In this document: piece by piece, positions 21,405 to 31,400 of the stretch
How the letters are laid out: the number at the start of each line of letters is the position of its first letter
Position numbering within the stretch: the first letter of the stretch is position 1
From: Acanthaster planci
Taxonomy: Eukaryota > Echinodermata > Asteroidea > Valvatida > Acanthasteridae
Reading direction: 5' to 3'
DNA: 43,868 nucleotides
Assembly: GCF_001949145.1 (NCBI RefSeq)
Contig: NW_019091527.1
Location: 118,539-162,406 of the forward strand
Position numbers and translations under genes: made by a program
Notes under the pieces: generated by a model
What the model was told of the DNA's origin: nothing
The model's database searches: none
Seen by the model: only the letters and a program-made list of their open reading frames with translations

Positions 21405-21480
21405 TCCATGTATAGGCTACCATTATGTTAAAACAGCCGTCAGAAAGTGATAAAGTGTCCTAACATTATACTTAAAACGC

Positions 21481-21887
21481 AGTGGCTGTTGTTATGGCAG
21501 CCGTAACGAATCTCTCACTTTCTATTGTTACGGCACTGCAACTGCGCAAGCACGCCAACTTCAGCACAGATTTTCTCCAATGAGAAAAGAAAAAAAGATT
21601 CTTGCTTAGGCTTATACAATTAGAAACCAACATAAAAAAATAATTATGGTATAAAACATGAAATTTAGGGGGAAAAAATAAAATAATCCAAACACGGACT
21701 CGAACTCACAAACCAGTGGTTCCAAACTTTCCACCTTGACCACTCGTCCGTTCAGCAATCCAGGTAATTTTAAAATATATAAACCGTCGTGATGATTAGC
21801 TACGTCATCGCACTTAGCCTTTGGCAGTTCAGTGCCGTAACGTTAGGAAATGAGAAATGCATTACGACTGCCGTAACGATAGCCACT
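21481..21887. mobile_element. Foldback/MITE-like element with ~63-bp inverted ends
   Basis: The left arm (21481-21543, AGTGGCTGTTGTTATGGCAG onward) and right arm (21825-21887, ending CGTAACGATAGCCACT) are imperfect inverted copies. Both contain GCCGTAACG and GTTACGGCACTG-type blocks. The element is about 407 bp. No clear target duplication was found, so its class is undetermined. The centre holds a tRNA-like segment. Confidence 0.65.
21680..21768 (-). other. tRNA-like segment inside the foldback element
   Basis: The minus strand has GACGAGTGGTCAAGG (D-arm/A-box-like) and AGTTCGAGTCC (B-box-like) at tRNA-like spacing. The T-stem and anticodon stem do not pair properly, so this is a degenerate tRNA-derived sequence and not a working tRNA gene. 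Confidence 0.4.
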
Positions 21888-22253
21888 TCGAACTTGAAAA
21901 GTGATATTTAGCTAAGAAAATTTAAACTAGGCCTAACACTTCTATTTTTCATTGAGGGCGCTCTTCATAAAGGCCTGCCTACTTTTAACAGTAACACTAC
22001 CATGGTGACACTAACAGTGACTAAGTAAGAAATGATTTAGATTCTTTCAGACAAATCTCATAGGTTTGTGCGCGGGAGCATTAAGAGTCTATCTAACCAA
22101 CACATTTTCTCCATTTTACTTCTTAGATGACAGTTTCATCGCATTCTCCCACGACTCCTGAATTCGAATTCTCCGCTCACGTCACGCGTGCACATTGACA
22201 TTTCCAAGGAAGTCTGGAAACTATTTTAGGAACCAGTCTATTAAGCTAGAAAC

Positions 22254-22577
22254 AGCGCCCTCTGTGACCTTGGCGAATAGCGCCCTCTATTGATCAAATA
22301 TTTAGCGCCCTCTCTTGAATTTGTGGACAGCGCCCTCTATTGATTTTAGAAATAACAGTTTAAAACTAGTCTGGTTCCCTGACCCAAAATTCCCTGACAA
22401 CTCTTGATTCAACAAGAATAGTCGGAATGAATGGGTCTGGTATCCAGATCATTTTAAAATTGCAATTAATACAAAAGTGAAAGCACGCCCTCTATTTTGG
22501 ACAAGAGCGCTCCAACAGTGATATTGCGCCCTCTGTTGAAAAGGAGTTTTGACGGCATATGTGGAATAGCGCCCTCA
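22254..22577. promoter_or_regulatory. Cluster of seven GCGCCCTCT motifs
   Basis: AGCGCCCTCT or a close variant starts at 22254, 22279, 22304, 22329, 22485 (ACGCCCTCT), 22526 and 22568 (AGCGCCCTCA), all in the same orientation. The first four are spaced 25 bp apart. The complement AGAGGGCGCT resembles the core of the CTCF site in bilaterians, and such motifs are also common in repeats of marine invertebrates. The cluster lies 230 bp upstream of the small three-exon gene. A regulatory or insulator role is inferred only. Confidence 0.5.
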
Positions 22578-22807
22578 TACATTCCAGCTGTGTAGAGTTA
22601 CTTTATTTGGCTTTAACCTCGTCTCCACTGGCTTCCTTATTAATAAACACAGCTGACACGCTCATCCCCAGGTCAGTGTCGGCTGAAATCAGGTTGACTA
22701 AGTTGGGATAGGAGCTCTCTTTCTGTTCAACTTTAATTTCTTTGGAACTATTTGCACTTTTCTTATTAATACTTCAACAGTAATTGGCAACTTTTATCCA
22801 TTTCAGC

Positions 22808-22878
22808 ATGTGGCTTACACAGGTTGTAATGGCTATCCGTCGTTCATCTAAGTACACGCCTGGCCGACTGTTTAGTGG
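22808..22878 (+). CDS. Three-exon gene, exon 1 (or first visible exon)
   Basis: Encodes MAIRRSSKYTPGRLFSG from the ATG at 22829 (codon split at the end, phase 2). It is followed by a GTGAGT donor. Confidence 0.55.
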
Positions 22879-24315
22879 GTGAGTTTACTGGTTGAGTTGG
22901 TTCATATCAGTGTTCATGTCATAGCGTATCGGACAGGTAGTCCAGACAGGGGGCCCTAGTACTTGTAGTAGGGCCTATAGTAGGAAGTACTACTAATGTT
23001 GACAAAAAAATATGTACAGTAAGTGCTCTTAATTTATCTTATTGCAGAACTTTTGGTAATTTTGTACTTTCGTCAGGGCACGCAGATTCAGTTCTAAATG
23101 AATTTAGAAAAATCCATTCATTCACGTTCATTCCACCTGGATGCAGCATTGGCCTACCAAGTTTGAAATAATACAGTAGGCCTACTACTCACTACTAGCA
23201 CTACTAGGCCTATTGGCCTAATTTAAATGTGGGAAGTCGGCAGTTTTTATGTTTTTAGTCTCTTTGAGAGAAACAAGTTTGGTAAAGTTGAACTTTGAGA
23301 ACTCAAAGTCACCACTCTGTGAATAGAGGCATTATTTCCATCATGTTTGTGGGTTTTTTACGCTGTTTTTTAATCCAGACTTGTGAAGATCCGGCAGATT
23401 TTTCCTGTGACAGCAACCCTGAGATACCTTTAGCTCTTAAGAATGATCGTACAGGAGTTTCAGACCATGAGACCAAGTATTTTTTTTTATAAATCTGACA
23501 TTTTTACCCAGCAATTTCTCGCTTCCACCCGATGGCAATAGCTCTGTACATGCTGTCATGTTTATCACATTGCACATCCACCAGGCCGGCCAATGGCCAA
23601 GCTTGCCCTGCATTTCGGTTCGACTATTTTTGGAGGCAATCTAAGTTCTTGCAATCCGTCACAGCTACACAGCATAGCGTCCTGCTGGTATCAGCTTACA
23701 GTCCTGACAGTAAACACGGTCTCACAATGAAAACAAGATACCATCCCCCACCTCCCAAAATTTGGAACTGACATGCAGAGCAAGTGTGGCCACTGGCCAG
23801 CCTGACACATGCGCAGTGTGATAAACACAACGGCATGAATAGTGTGATCGACGTCTGGTTGAAATGAGAGATTAAAGAGAGAGTAAAGGCCAACATTGAT
23901 TATTGTCATTCCCAGCTTTCTCATTTTGTTGACTTGCAATGTGTGTTTTTTTCCCCAAATCTCAGCAAGCACCGGAAGCACAGACCTGTGACAAACAACA
24001 TGGTGAAGAACCTCATGAGGCGGCTGGAGATAGAGAAGGAAAACGAGACTTATCTCTGCATGCCCTACCTGACAAGAGTGAGTATGGCAAATCTTTGGTT
24101 CCATCTTGACTCATCCCCTCTTTGATCAGAACGGGGCTCAACAATGTGTTCTTGTCAACCCCTTTTCTCTACAGGCCGAGGAGAACGGACATGCCAAGGA
24201 GCAAAACTACCTTGAATACAAGGAACTCAGCGATAGAAGACGGAGCGCTAGCATGAAGCCCCACAACTATATAGAGGACCACCTAAGCCATCTCAAACAC
24301 TCCAGAAAGTGGTAG
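22808..24315 (+). CDS. Small three-exon gene, unknown basic protein (100 or 107 aa)
   Basis: Three plus-strand exons join with compatible phases: 22808/22829-22878 (donor G/GTGAGT), 23966-24077 (acceptor CCAAATCTCAG, donor AGA/GTGAGT) and 24175-24315 (acceptor TTTTCTCTACAG, TAG stop). The ATG at 22829 has G at -3 and +4 and gives 100 residues. An in-frame ATG at 22808 adds seven. A TTTATCCATTTCAG just before 22808 could instead be an acceptor, making this an internal exon with more coding upstream. The protein is very basic and hydrophilic (SKYTPGRLFSG, MVKNLMRRLEIEKENETYLC, YLEYKELSDRRRSASMKPHN) and ends HLKHSRKW. It has no signal peptide or membrane segment, and I do not recognise the family. 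ATTAAA at 24483 may be the poly(A) signal. Confidence 0.65.
23966..24077 (+). CDS. Three-exon gene, exon 2
   Basis: Encodes KHRKHRPVTNNMVKNLMRRL and the following EIEKENETYLCMPYLTR. The first base completes a glycine codon from exon 1, and the exon ends on a codon boundary before GTGAGT. Confidence 0.65.
24175..24315 (+). CDS. Three-exon gene, terminal exon
   Basis: Begins AEENGHAKEQNYLEYKELSD after a strong polypyrimidine acceptor and ends HLSHLKHSRKW with TAG at 24313-24315. Confidence 0.65.
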   Translation, partial: AEENGHAKEQNYLEYKELSDRRRSASMKPHNYIEDHLSHLKHSRKW

Positions 24316-24631
24316 ACTAAGGACTGGAAAAATCACCCGAACTGCTTCAGTAGCAGTCAACACAGATGGAGCAGCCTGCACTTTCAAGAGTTGTCTGTGG
24401 GGAGTTGCTGTGCATTGACACAATACCATCCATGTTTCTCATCTTTTCAGACAAAAGAGCTATAAAAGCCATGGATTTACCTATTAAAATATGCAGGTGC
24501 TTCCACAGTAATGTTGACAATGTGTAGGTGTTGATCAGGCCTGCAGTGGAAGACGACTGGAGGCATCCACCATCGATATAAGTCTTTGGACCTTGTTATA
24601 TGTCTGCTCTTTGCCGAGTGCGTGTACTTAC

Positions 24632-24725
24632 AGGCTTGAGAGTTGTATGTGAAACTCATGGACCAGGTGTCAGCAGTCAGCATGTTGAATAGACCAACTG
24701 TCAATTCTGTTGGTATACCGTCGGA
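24632..24725 (-). CDS. Candidate exon of an unidentified minus-strand gene
   Basis: The minus strand has acceptor ATCATTGCAG before 24725 and donor CCT/GTAAGT after 24632. Only one frame is open, beginning SDGIPTELTVGLFNMLTADT. It starts in phase 0 and ends with one base over, which would fit the phase-1 start of the CUB pseudo-exon at 20435. A further open stretch upstream (25263-24874, EFTGNEIVTSSDRYPTWVDD) could precede it through a GAT/GTGAGA donor near 25000. No domain is recognised; if the CUB exon belongs to the same gene, this is likely a pseudogene too. Confidence 0.35.
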
Positions 24726-24826
24726 CTGCAATGATAGGGACATGTACATGTGCATTGCTTACTGCACTATTAAACTAGTGCACATTTTGATTTTTAGATT
24801 TTCACAATGCTATTAGGTAGTAAATT

Positions 24827-24851
24827 CCCCCCCCAAAAAAAAAAAAAAAAA
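24827..24851. repeat. Homopolymer C8A17
   Basis: Eight C followed by seventeen A; a simple low-complexity tract. Confidence 0.9.
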
Positions 24852-25263
24852 TTGGCTCATTTCAGTTCCTGAATTACGTTTGCTCTTCTCCATGTGATGG
24901 AAATTTCAGGAGTCCAGCTGATTTGAGATACTGAGAGCAGGTAAAATGGCACCACCCACTTCCGTGCAAGGCAAGAATTCCTCTCACATCTGGATGCAAT
25001 TCCATGTCATCCACCCATGTGGGATAGCGATCACTGGATGTCACGATTTCGTTGCCAGTGAACTCTACGGCAACATTTGTCAGCTCAGCATATGTTGTAC
25101 AGCAGGTCCTTACCTGTACCTGCATGAATGCCTGGATGGCATGTTGCCTGTGCCAAAGCCATTTGAGTGCTGCCTGGGAATTATCTGCCTTCCTGATGAG
25201 CAGAATTGGGCCCGAGCCACCGATTCTAAGTTGGATAGAATACATATTCTTGTTATCTTCCAA

Positions 25264-28200
25264 GATGCTATCTACACTAGATGAAAGGGAAGTAACGGGC
25301 TAGAAACAGCTAGGGAACTATCAAATAAAGGCAAGGGAAAGAAAAACCGAGTAAAAGCCCAGATTTCTGTGTTTTCTTTCCTCCTTTGTGTGTACAAACA
25401 GTGCAGTTTGTCCATCATTCAGATTAATCCCTATTAAAATAATTTGGAGGCCCAAATTGTAACAGTTAATATATGTGGGTCATGAATGCACTGATTCTAA
25501 ATAATTTGGGTCAACTATACAATATTGTATGATCAGGGAAGCAAGGCTGGATCAGTGCACATAAATTAGAACATTATGAAATGAGATTTGTACCTATTGC
25601 TGGTGTTTATATACTCTGCATAGAAATACTGCATCAAATAAAAATTTGTCTCAGAGGATTAAAGTAACCCAAGATATTCTATGTAAAAATCTGAGTTTTA
25701 ATCTAGAAAAATACTGTGATTGGGCTGCATTTTAGCCACGTAGATATGGCAAATTTGTGTGCATAATGAGAGGGTAATTGTACATGCATATGGCACATTT
25801 ACTCACATACTCCTAATGATACTACACAAAACAACACCAACCGAGTCTGAAATCCTGGCATTAATTAAACACTACCTACAGTATTTGTACATGTACTTGC
25901 ATATTTTGTCAAGAAATACATACTGTATTAAAAAAGGGGTTTCAGCCAACACCCTATGCCAAGCATTCTACCAATGCATAATCACCACCTATAAAGCATT
26001 CTTTCTGAAATTTCCCATGGCAAATTATCGTAGTACAAATTGATATCAAACTATATACATATATACTTTTATAAACTATCAGTCTCCTCTTCAGCACTTT
26101 CGAGTACACCCCACAAATTTAAAATACAACATGTGGCCTCTAGTCTTCTTTGCAATATCTGTGTTATAAATTGTTTTTTAAAAAGTACATATGGTTATAT
26201 AATTTATGGTACATATCAGCTTCATTGTTCTGATAAAATGAAATACCTTTCAAATTAAATAGCAAAATTATATTTTGCTTATCTTAAAAGCAAAGTTGAA
26301 TTTGTGATTCTGATTGGCCACAGGTATAAAATTTCATATTTTTAAGGGACTCAGTCGTTCTGCCTTTGATAATGAAAAGTTTGGCAGGGCACCAAGGCCA
26401 ACAACATGAAAGAAAGTCATTTTTGAGGATGATAATGTCGACGAAAAATGAAGGAAAACGTCCTGATGCACATTATTACAACGGGGAAACACCTGTCATG
26501 GTCCAGACAGTGTGGTTGTAGAAGCTTGAGTAGGCCACCGTGCTACATGTTGGCTGCCGTGTCCAAACACACCCGGGAGGCAATCACACACAAAAATGCG
26601 CTCAACCAATGCTACAATCACAAACACTGAAACCTTGAAATTAATGCACACATCCCAAGAAAGGGGGACCACGGTTTATGAATGAACTCACAGTAAACTT
26701 GATCAGAGACTTCTGATTGTCTCCACCGCTATTTAGCATGTACCTGTATGTAACAGTTTGCACAGGTAAAGATTTGGACCTGGACTGTGTTGCCATCATG
26801 CAATGCCCTCGGCTGGCAAATCTACCTCCTGATCTATCTGCCATGGCCCTTTCTGTAATCTTTTAGTAGTGACACAGGTGCCTGTATTATGCATGCAGCA
26901 TGTGATTACCAATATGTACATATACATATATTGTGTAGGAGTACATTGAGAAACGTCCACAGGGTTTTGGTACACCCTCCCAGTGTTCCAAAGTTCATCA
27001 CAAAGAACACTCAAAGGGAATCATTAAAAACAAAGGGAATCAGAGACGGTACTAGGGTGCCACGACCAGTTGAGAAAAGGCCAAAGCAAGACTGGCCATG
27101 AAACGTATGGTTGTTGGGAAGGGTGAAGCATGTGGTTTTGTGAAGGGCATTTGGCAAAATAAAGGACATTGACGGTACTGGACATTATGACTGCTGTTCA
27201 TTTTGAGTCCTGTGGTCAATCCGGGGTCAGACTGCTTTATACATGAATATGTATACACGTACACCAATATACCATAGTCTACTTGTCACTGAATTGCGCT
27301 ATTTTTCCCGTCAGATATTGTGCGTAATTCTTTAATACACGTTTCAAGCTGAATGTACTACTTGCACTACACGAACCTTCAAATTTTTTTGGGTTGTTCT
27401 TTTTTTATTTTTGCTTTTTTTTTTGAGAGAGTGGCTTATGACCTATTATCCAAATCAAGATCTGTTGAATAGGTCATGACTGCATCTACGCAACTTGTAG
27501 GATATGTGGCAGAGTGGCTTCGATTGGATTGAATACAATCTCCTTACCCTGCACTTAAAATTGTAGGACCCAAATCCCATATATAGCTGCCCACCAATAG
27601 CAACAAATTTAAAAAAAAAGGAACTCCACTTTGGTTCAGTTGAACGTAGTACAACAAAGCTGGTTGGTGAATTTCAGGGTTTTAAGGGAATATTGCACGA
27701 ACCATATGTGTACCATGTACACTGGATCTGTTTGCTTCAACTTTGTGTTCCCATCCAAGCCTAGCCTGAAATCCATCACTTGTAGCTACCGTTGAATTGT
27801 CGATCATCTACAGCCGACTCTGCCATGCCTCAGGATCAGATCTGTATTATTCAAGAGAAAAAAAAGAGATAAGTGGTATTTTGAGGACAGCAGCGCCGTT
27901 AAACACCATAGATACCAGGTTCAAAAGCCAGTCACTGTTCATGCTTCTTCCTCAGTTGGCAACACTAACCCTTTTGTTTGTTTGTTTTTTTTTAATATGA
28001 AGGTAATCTTTAAATTGGTTTCATTGCAAAGTTTCAAGGTAAAACATCACTGATTGGGGGATGTTTGTCTTAAAAGGCTTGGCAGAAAGTTCGGTTGTGC
28101 ACAGGGATAGTTTTACTAAAGCAACAGTAATTGAAGACAGCAAGACTGAAACAGTCTGGAACGTCGGTGGACACTTCCAGTTTTCCTTCAACGGAATAGT

Positions 28201-28464
28201 CCTACTCCTGTGACATGGACTTCAGAATCAAGAAACTGTTTGAAACAGATATTTATATTGGCCAACTAGAATGAAAAGAACTTCATTATCACATTGAAAT
28301 AAGAAAGTTATTAACTGTTGTTACAGTAAGAAAGTTACCCAATATAATACTATTTTAGGTATCTATTTATAACCTTTAGGGTCAATCATTATTTCGGGAT
28401 GCTGAGAGTTTTTCTCCTGATGTACCACACTTCCATTGTCATCTCACACACTAAACCATACACT
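25264..28464. other. Intergenic stretch between convergent genes
   Basis: About 3.2 kb without a supported gene. It would hold the terminal exon and 3' UTR of the AIFM3-like gene if the donor at 28468 is used, but I could not identify one. A T-rich tract lies near 27386-27425. An inverted CCAAT box with TATAAAA near 26305-26330 has no gene behind it. Confidence 0.4.
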
Positions 28465-31400
28465 TACTTCACGTCAGATTTTGTGAGTTCCCTCCCTGAT
28501 GCAATGTACTCTGCGAACTTTGACACCACTGGGTCAGAGTTCATGCTGGCCACAGCTACAACATGATCACCCCTGGATGGTAAGTAGCACGTATAGATTT
28601 AGTATTGAAACCTAAAACTAAGACTGTCTTTGGTGGCCACGATAATTTTGCCACGCACCACTGAATGACAAATAAAATTGAAATTTAACATACTGCAGAA
28701 CGAAAATCCAAATTTAACTTAAGCTGAAAATAACAAATTTATACTCATCATGTTTTGTGGAACCGTAAAGAAAAATAACTTGACTGTCCATTTCAAACTG
28801 AAATTTCTGATTTTCCAGACCTGGTAAAAGTAAATCTCAATTGATTTACAGAATTCCTACTGGATAAATTCACAAAACCCCTCCTTCATTAGTTTTCCAA
28901 CTTCCGTTTCGTTGATCGCACTCCCTTTTCCTGACATTTCATCCCTTCCTACAAAGAAATGTGTTTTTATCTGCCCCCTCGGTCAAATTAAAATGTTTTA
29001 AGCAAATATAAAGCAACAGCTGATGCTACACACTCACAGTAACATGCACTCACTTGATATAGTAAGCTACAAATTTCAGTTCTTCTGGGTTGCCTTCAAT
29101 AATGACATCCTCAAAGCCAGCATTATAACCTGTGGAATAAAAAGCACAGTACCAGTTGTATACTGCTACTGCATGACTAGTCTAATTGTTCAAATGGGTT
29201 ACATAATGGAAATGCATTTGAAAGATATGAAAAGAACGGTGGAAAAGCGATTTGGGGTTTTGTGACAAATCTTTCAGTTACTACAAATTTCACTCAATCT
29301 GACTCATGTGGTAAATCTGAAGAAACCAAAATGCTTGCTCACAAGTTCAAGATATGTTGAAAAGCCCTCAAATTTATTTCTTTCCAGTAAAAAACCTGAC
29401 TTGTCAGAGCAAAAAAACTTGCAGTCTCATGATTTTCTGCAATGTACGTATCACTCCTAAGTAATAAAAGATATGTCTCTGTCAAGTAACAAGGGTACTT
29501 CTTCCTCATATATGGGCAGCATCTTCGTCTTTGACAATTTGAGCCTTATTGAAGGCGTTCAGTTAAACGGAAAGAACCAATTTGCAGAGTAGAAACACCT
29601 GCATATCGGACACTCTTGCCAAACAGCATAGTCCAGAAGTAGGGCACACTGTCCAGCTCCATCTCCTGATTCAACATGTTCAGAGCAGCGATGCGACCTG
29701 CATGAAGTGGAAACACAGAAGGTAACCCTCAAGCCTTAACAGTACATAACCATGCTAGTAAAGCTTCCTTAATCCATCAGAATCCAATACTGTGATTTAG
29801 CACGTTAAAAAAAATTGGAACATCCAGACAGGTCCAAAGCTGCATTGGCTTATGAGAGAATGAATGACAGAGTGGAGATTCTTCTGACTGGGCAAGAAAC
29901 ATGTGGCTAGTTCTTTTTTTAACTTCTTGGCCACACTTCAAGTTTGCAGAGAGATGTTTTTCACATCCTCTTTGACACCATTAGCTACCTTCTTGACAAA
30001 ATGTCATATTTTATTCAGCCTACCCCAAATACTTGTCCTGATGTGTAGGAAAAAAAGTGCCAAATGCAAAATGGCCATAAACATAAGTATGATCCAATCC
30101 CACAAAATGAGTCATGGGTTGCAAAGGCCTTTCAATGAATCTTGCTCAATGTAAAGCAAAAGGAACCCTCAACAGTTTTCACCCACAATGTCCACTTTAC
30201 CCCTCAACAGTTTTCACCCACAATGTCCACTTTAACCCTCAACAGTTTTCACCCACAATGTCCACTTTACCCCTCAACAGTTTTCACCCACAATGTCCAT
30301 TTTAACCCCTCAACATCATTCACCCACAATGTCCATTTTAACCCCTCAACATCATTCACCCACAATGTCCCATTTTAACCCTAACACTCCTCCATGCTTC
30401 ACCCATTGGAGGATTAAGGACTGCTAGGGTAACTCAGTGAAACATTACAAATAACGAGTTCAGCTTTCGTTTTATTAACGCAAACTGAATCTAAATCATA
30501 AATGCTTCATTTCATGGCAAATTTACAAAGCATGAATGTCTTCAAAATCCAAGCCTGATGTTTGATAGAGCATGTCCCACTTTCTATGTGAATTTAAATA
30601 CAAAGTCCTTTAGTGGTTTCTTTGCTGAAGCAAAGTAGCTCCCATGATACTGATCCTCAGTGACTCATCAGCGGCCTTACCATGAATACAGGCAACCTGC
30701 CAGTGGCCAATGTTAACCTCTTCGTCTGCTTTCATGGCCAAGGGCACCTGGACTATGTCCCCAGCGGCAAAGACGTTGGGTTTGTTAGTCTTTAGGAACT
30801 GCGGGATAGGAGGAGACACCAGAACGGCTGATTCAAACCAATCAAATTTGAAACAAACTCAAACTAAAACAAATCACTGTTTTTCTGTGGGGTGCTGTTG
30901 AGCAAGTTAACTTGAGGTCAATGCTAATGTTGTTGTATAAGTTTTACCAATTGCAAAGCCCCTGAAATGTTCTGTACGGCAATGAAACATTTTCTACTTG
31001 TTACAAATAACATACAAATGTATTTTCTTCAAGCTTTCTTTTGGCCCATAAGTTATATATAAACCTTTGTAAGGCATAAAGATGTGGAAAAAATTGCACT
31101 GACAATTTAAGCTTTGAAAGTTTCCACCTGAGGCCGATGTGCATCCAAAATATGGACAAAATATTGCCACAATGTAAGGGTGGACTAGCAAAGTGAAGCA
31201 ATTTATCAAATATCTTTCAGTTTTCTCCACCTTAAGCAGATGATAAAAAGCAAATAATATCTTCATAAATTCAACCTGTCCTTTTCTCAGTTTGAAACTC
31301 TCACCTTGTCAACGACCACAGCCTGCCTGGAGTTCAGCGTGATCCCGCTATCCTTCAGAAAGTTGGTGGCTGGCATCACGCCAACTCCCATGACACACAG

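Noticed and set aside
21680-21768. Functional tRNA gene on the minus strand
   Set aside because: The B box is close to consensus but the T-stem and anticodon stem do not pair; it is degenerate and lies within a foldback element.
24946-25284. 112-aa plus-strand open frame
   Set aside because: The opposite strand (25263-24874) looks more protein-like; there is no splice or start context and no recognisable motif.
26300-26335. Inverted CCAAT box followed by TATAAAA
   Set aside because: No gene starts downstream, and a similar CTGATTGG phrase near 15022 also lacks a gene; chance or repeat is likelier.
30114-30378. Two repetitive plus-strand frames (FTHNVHF repeats)
   Set aside because: They translate the minisatellite inside an intron; a 35-bp unit does not conserve frame as a coding repeat would.
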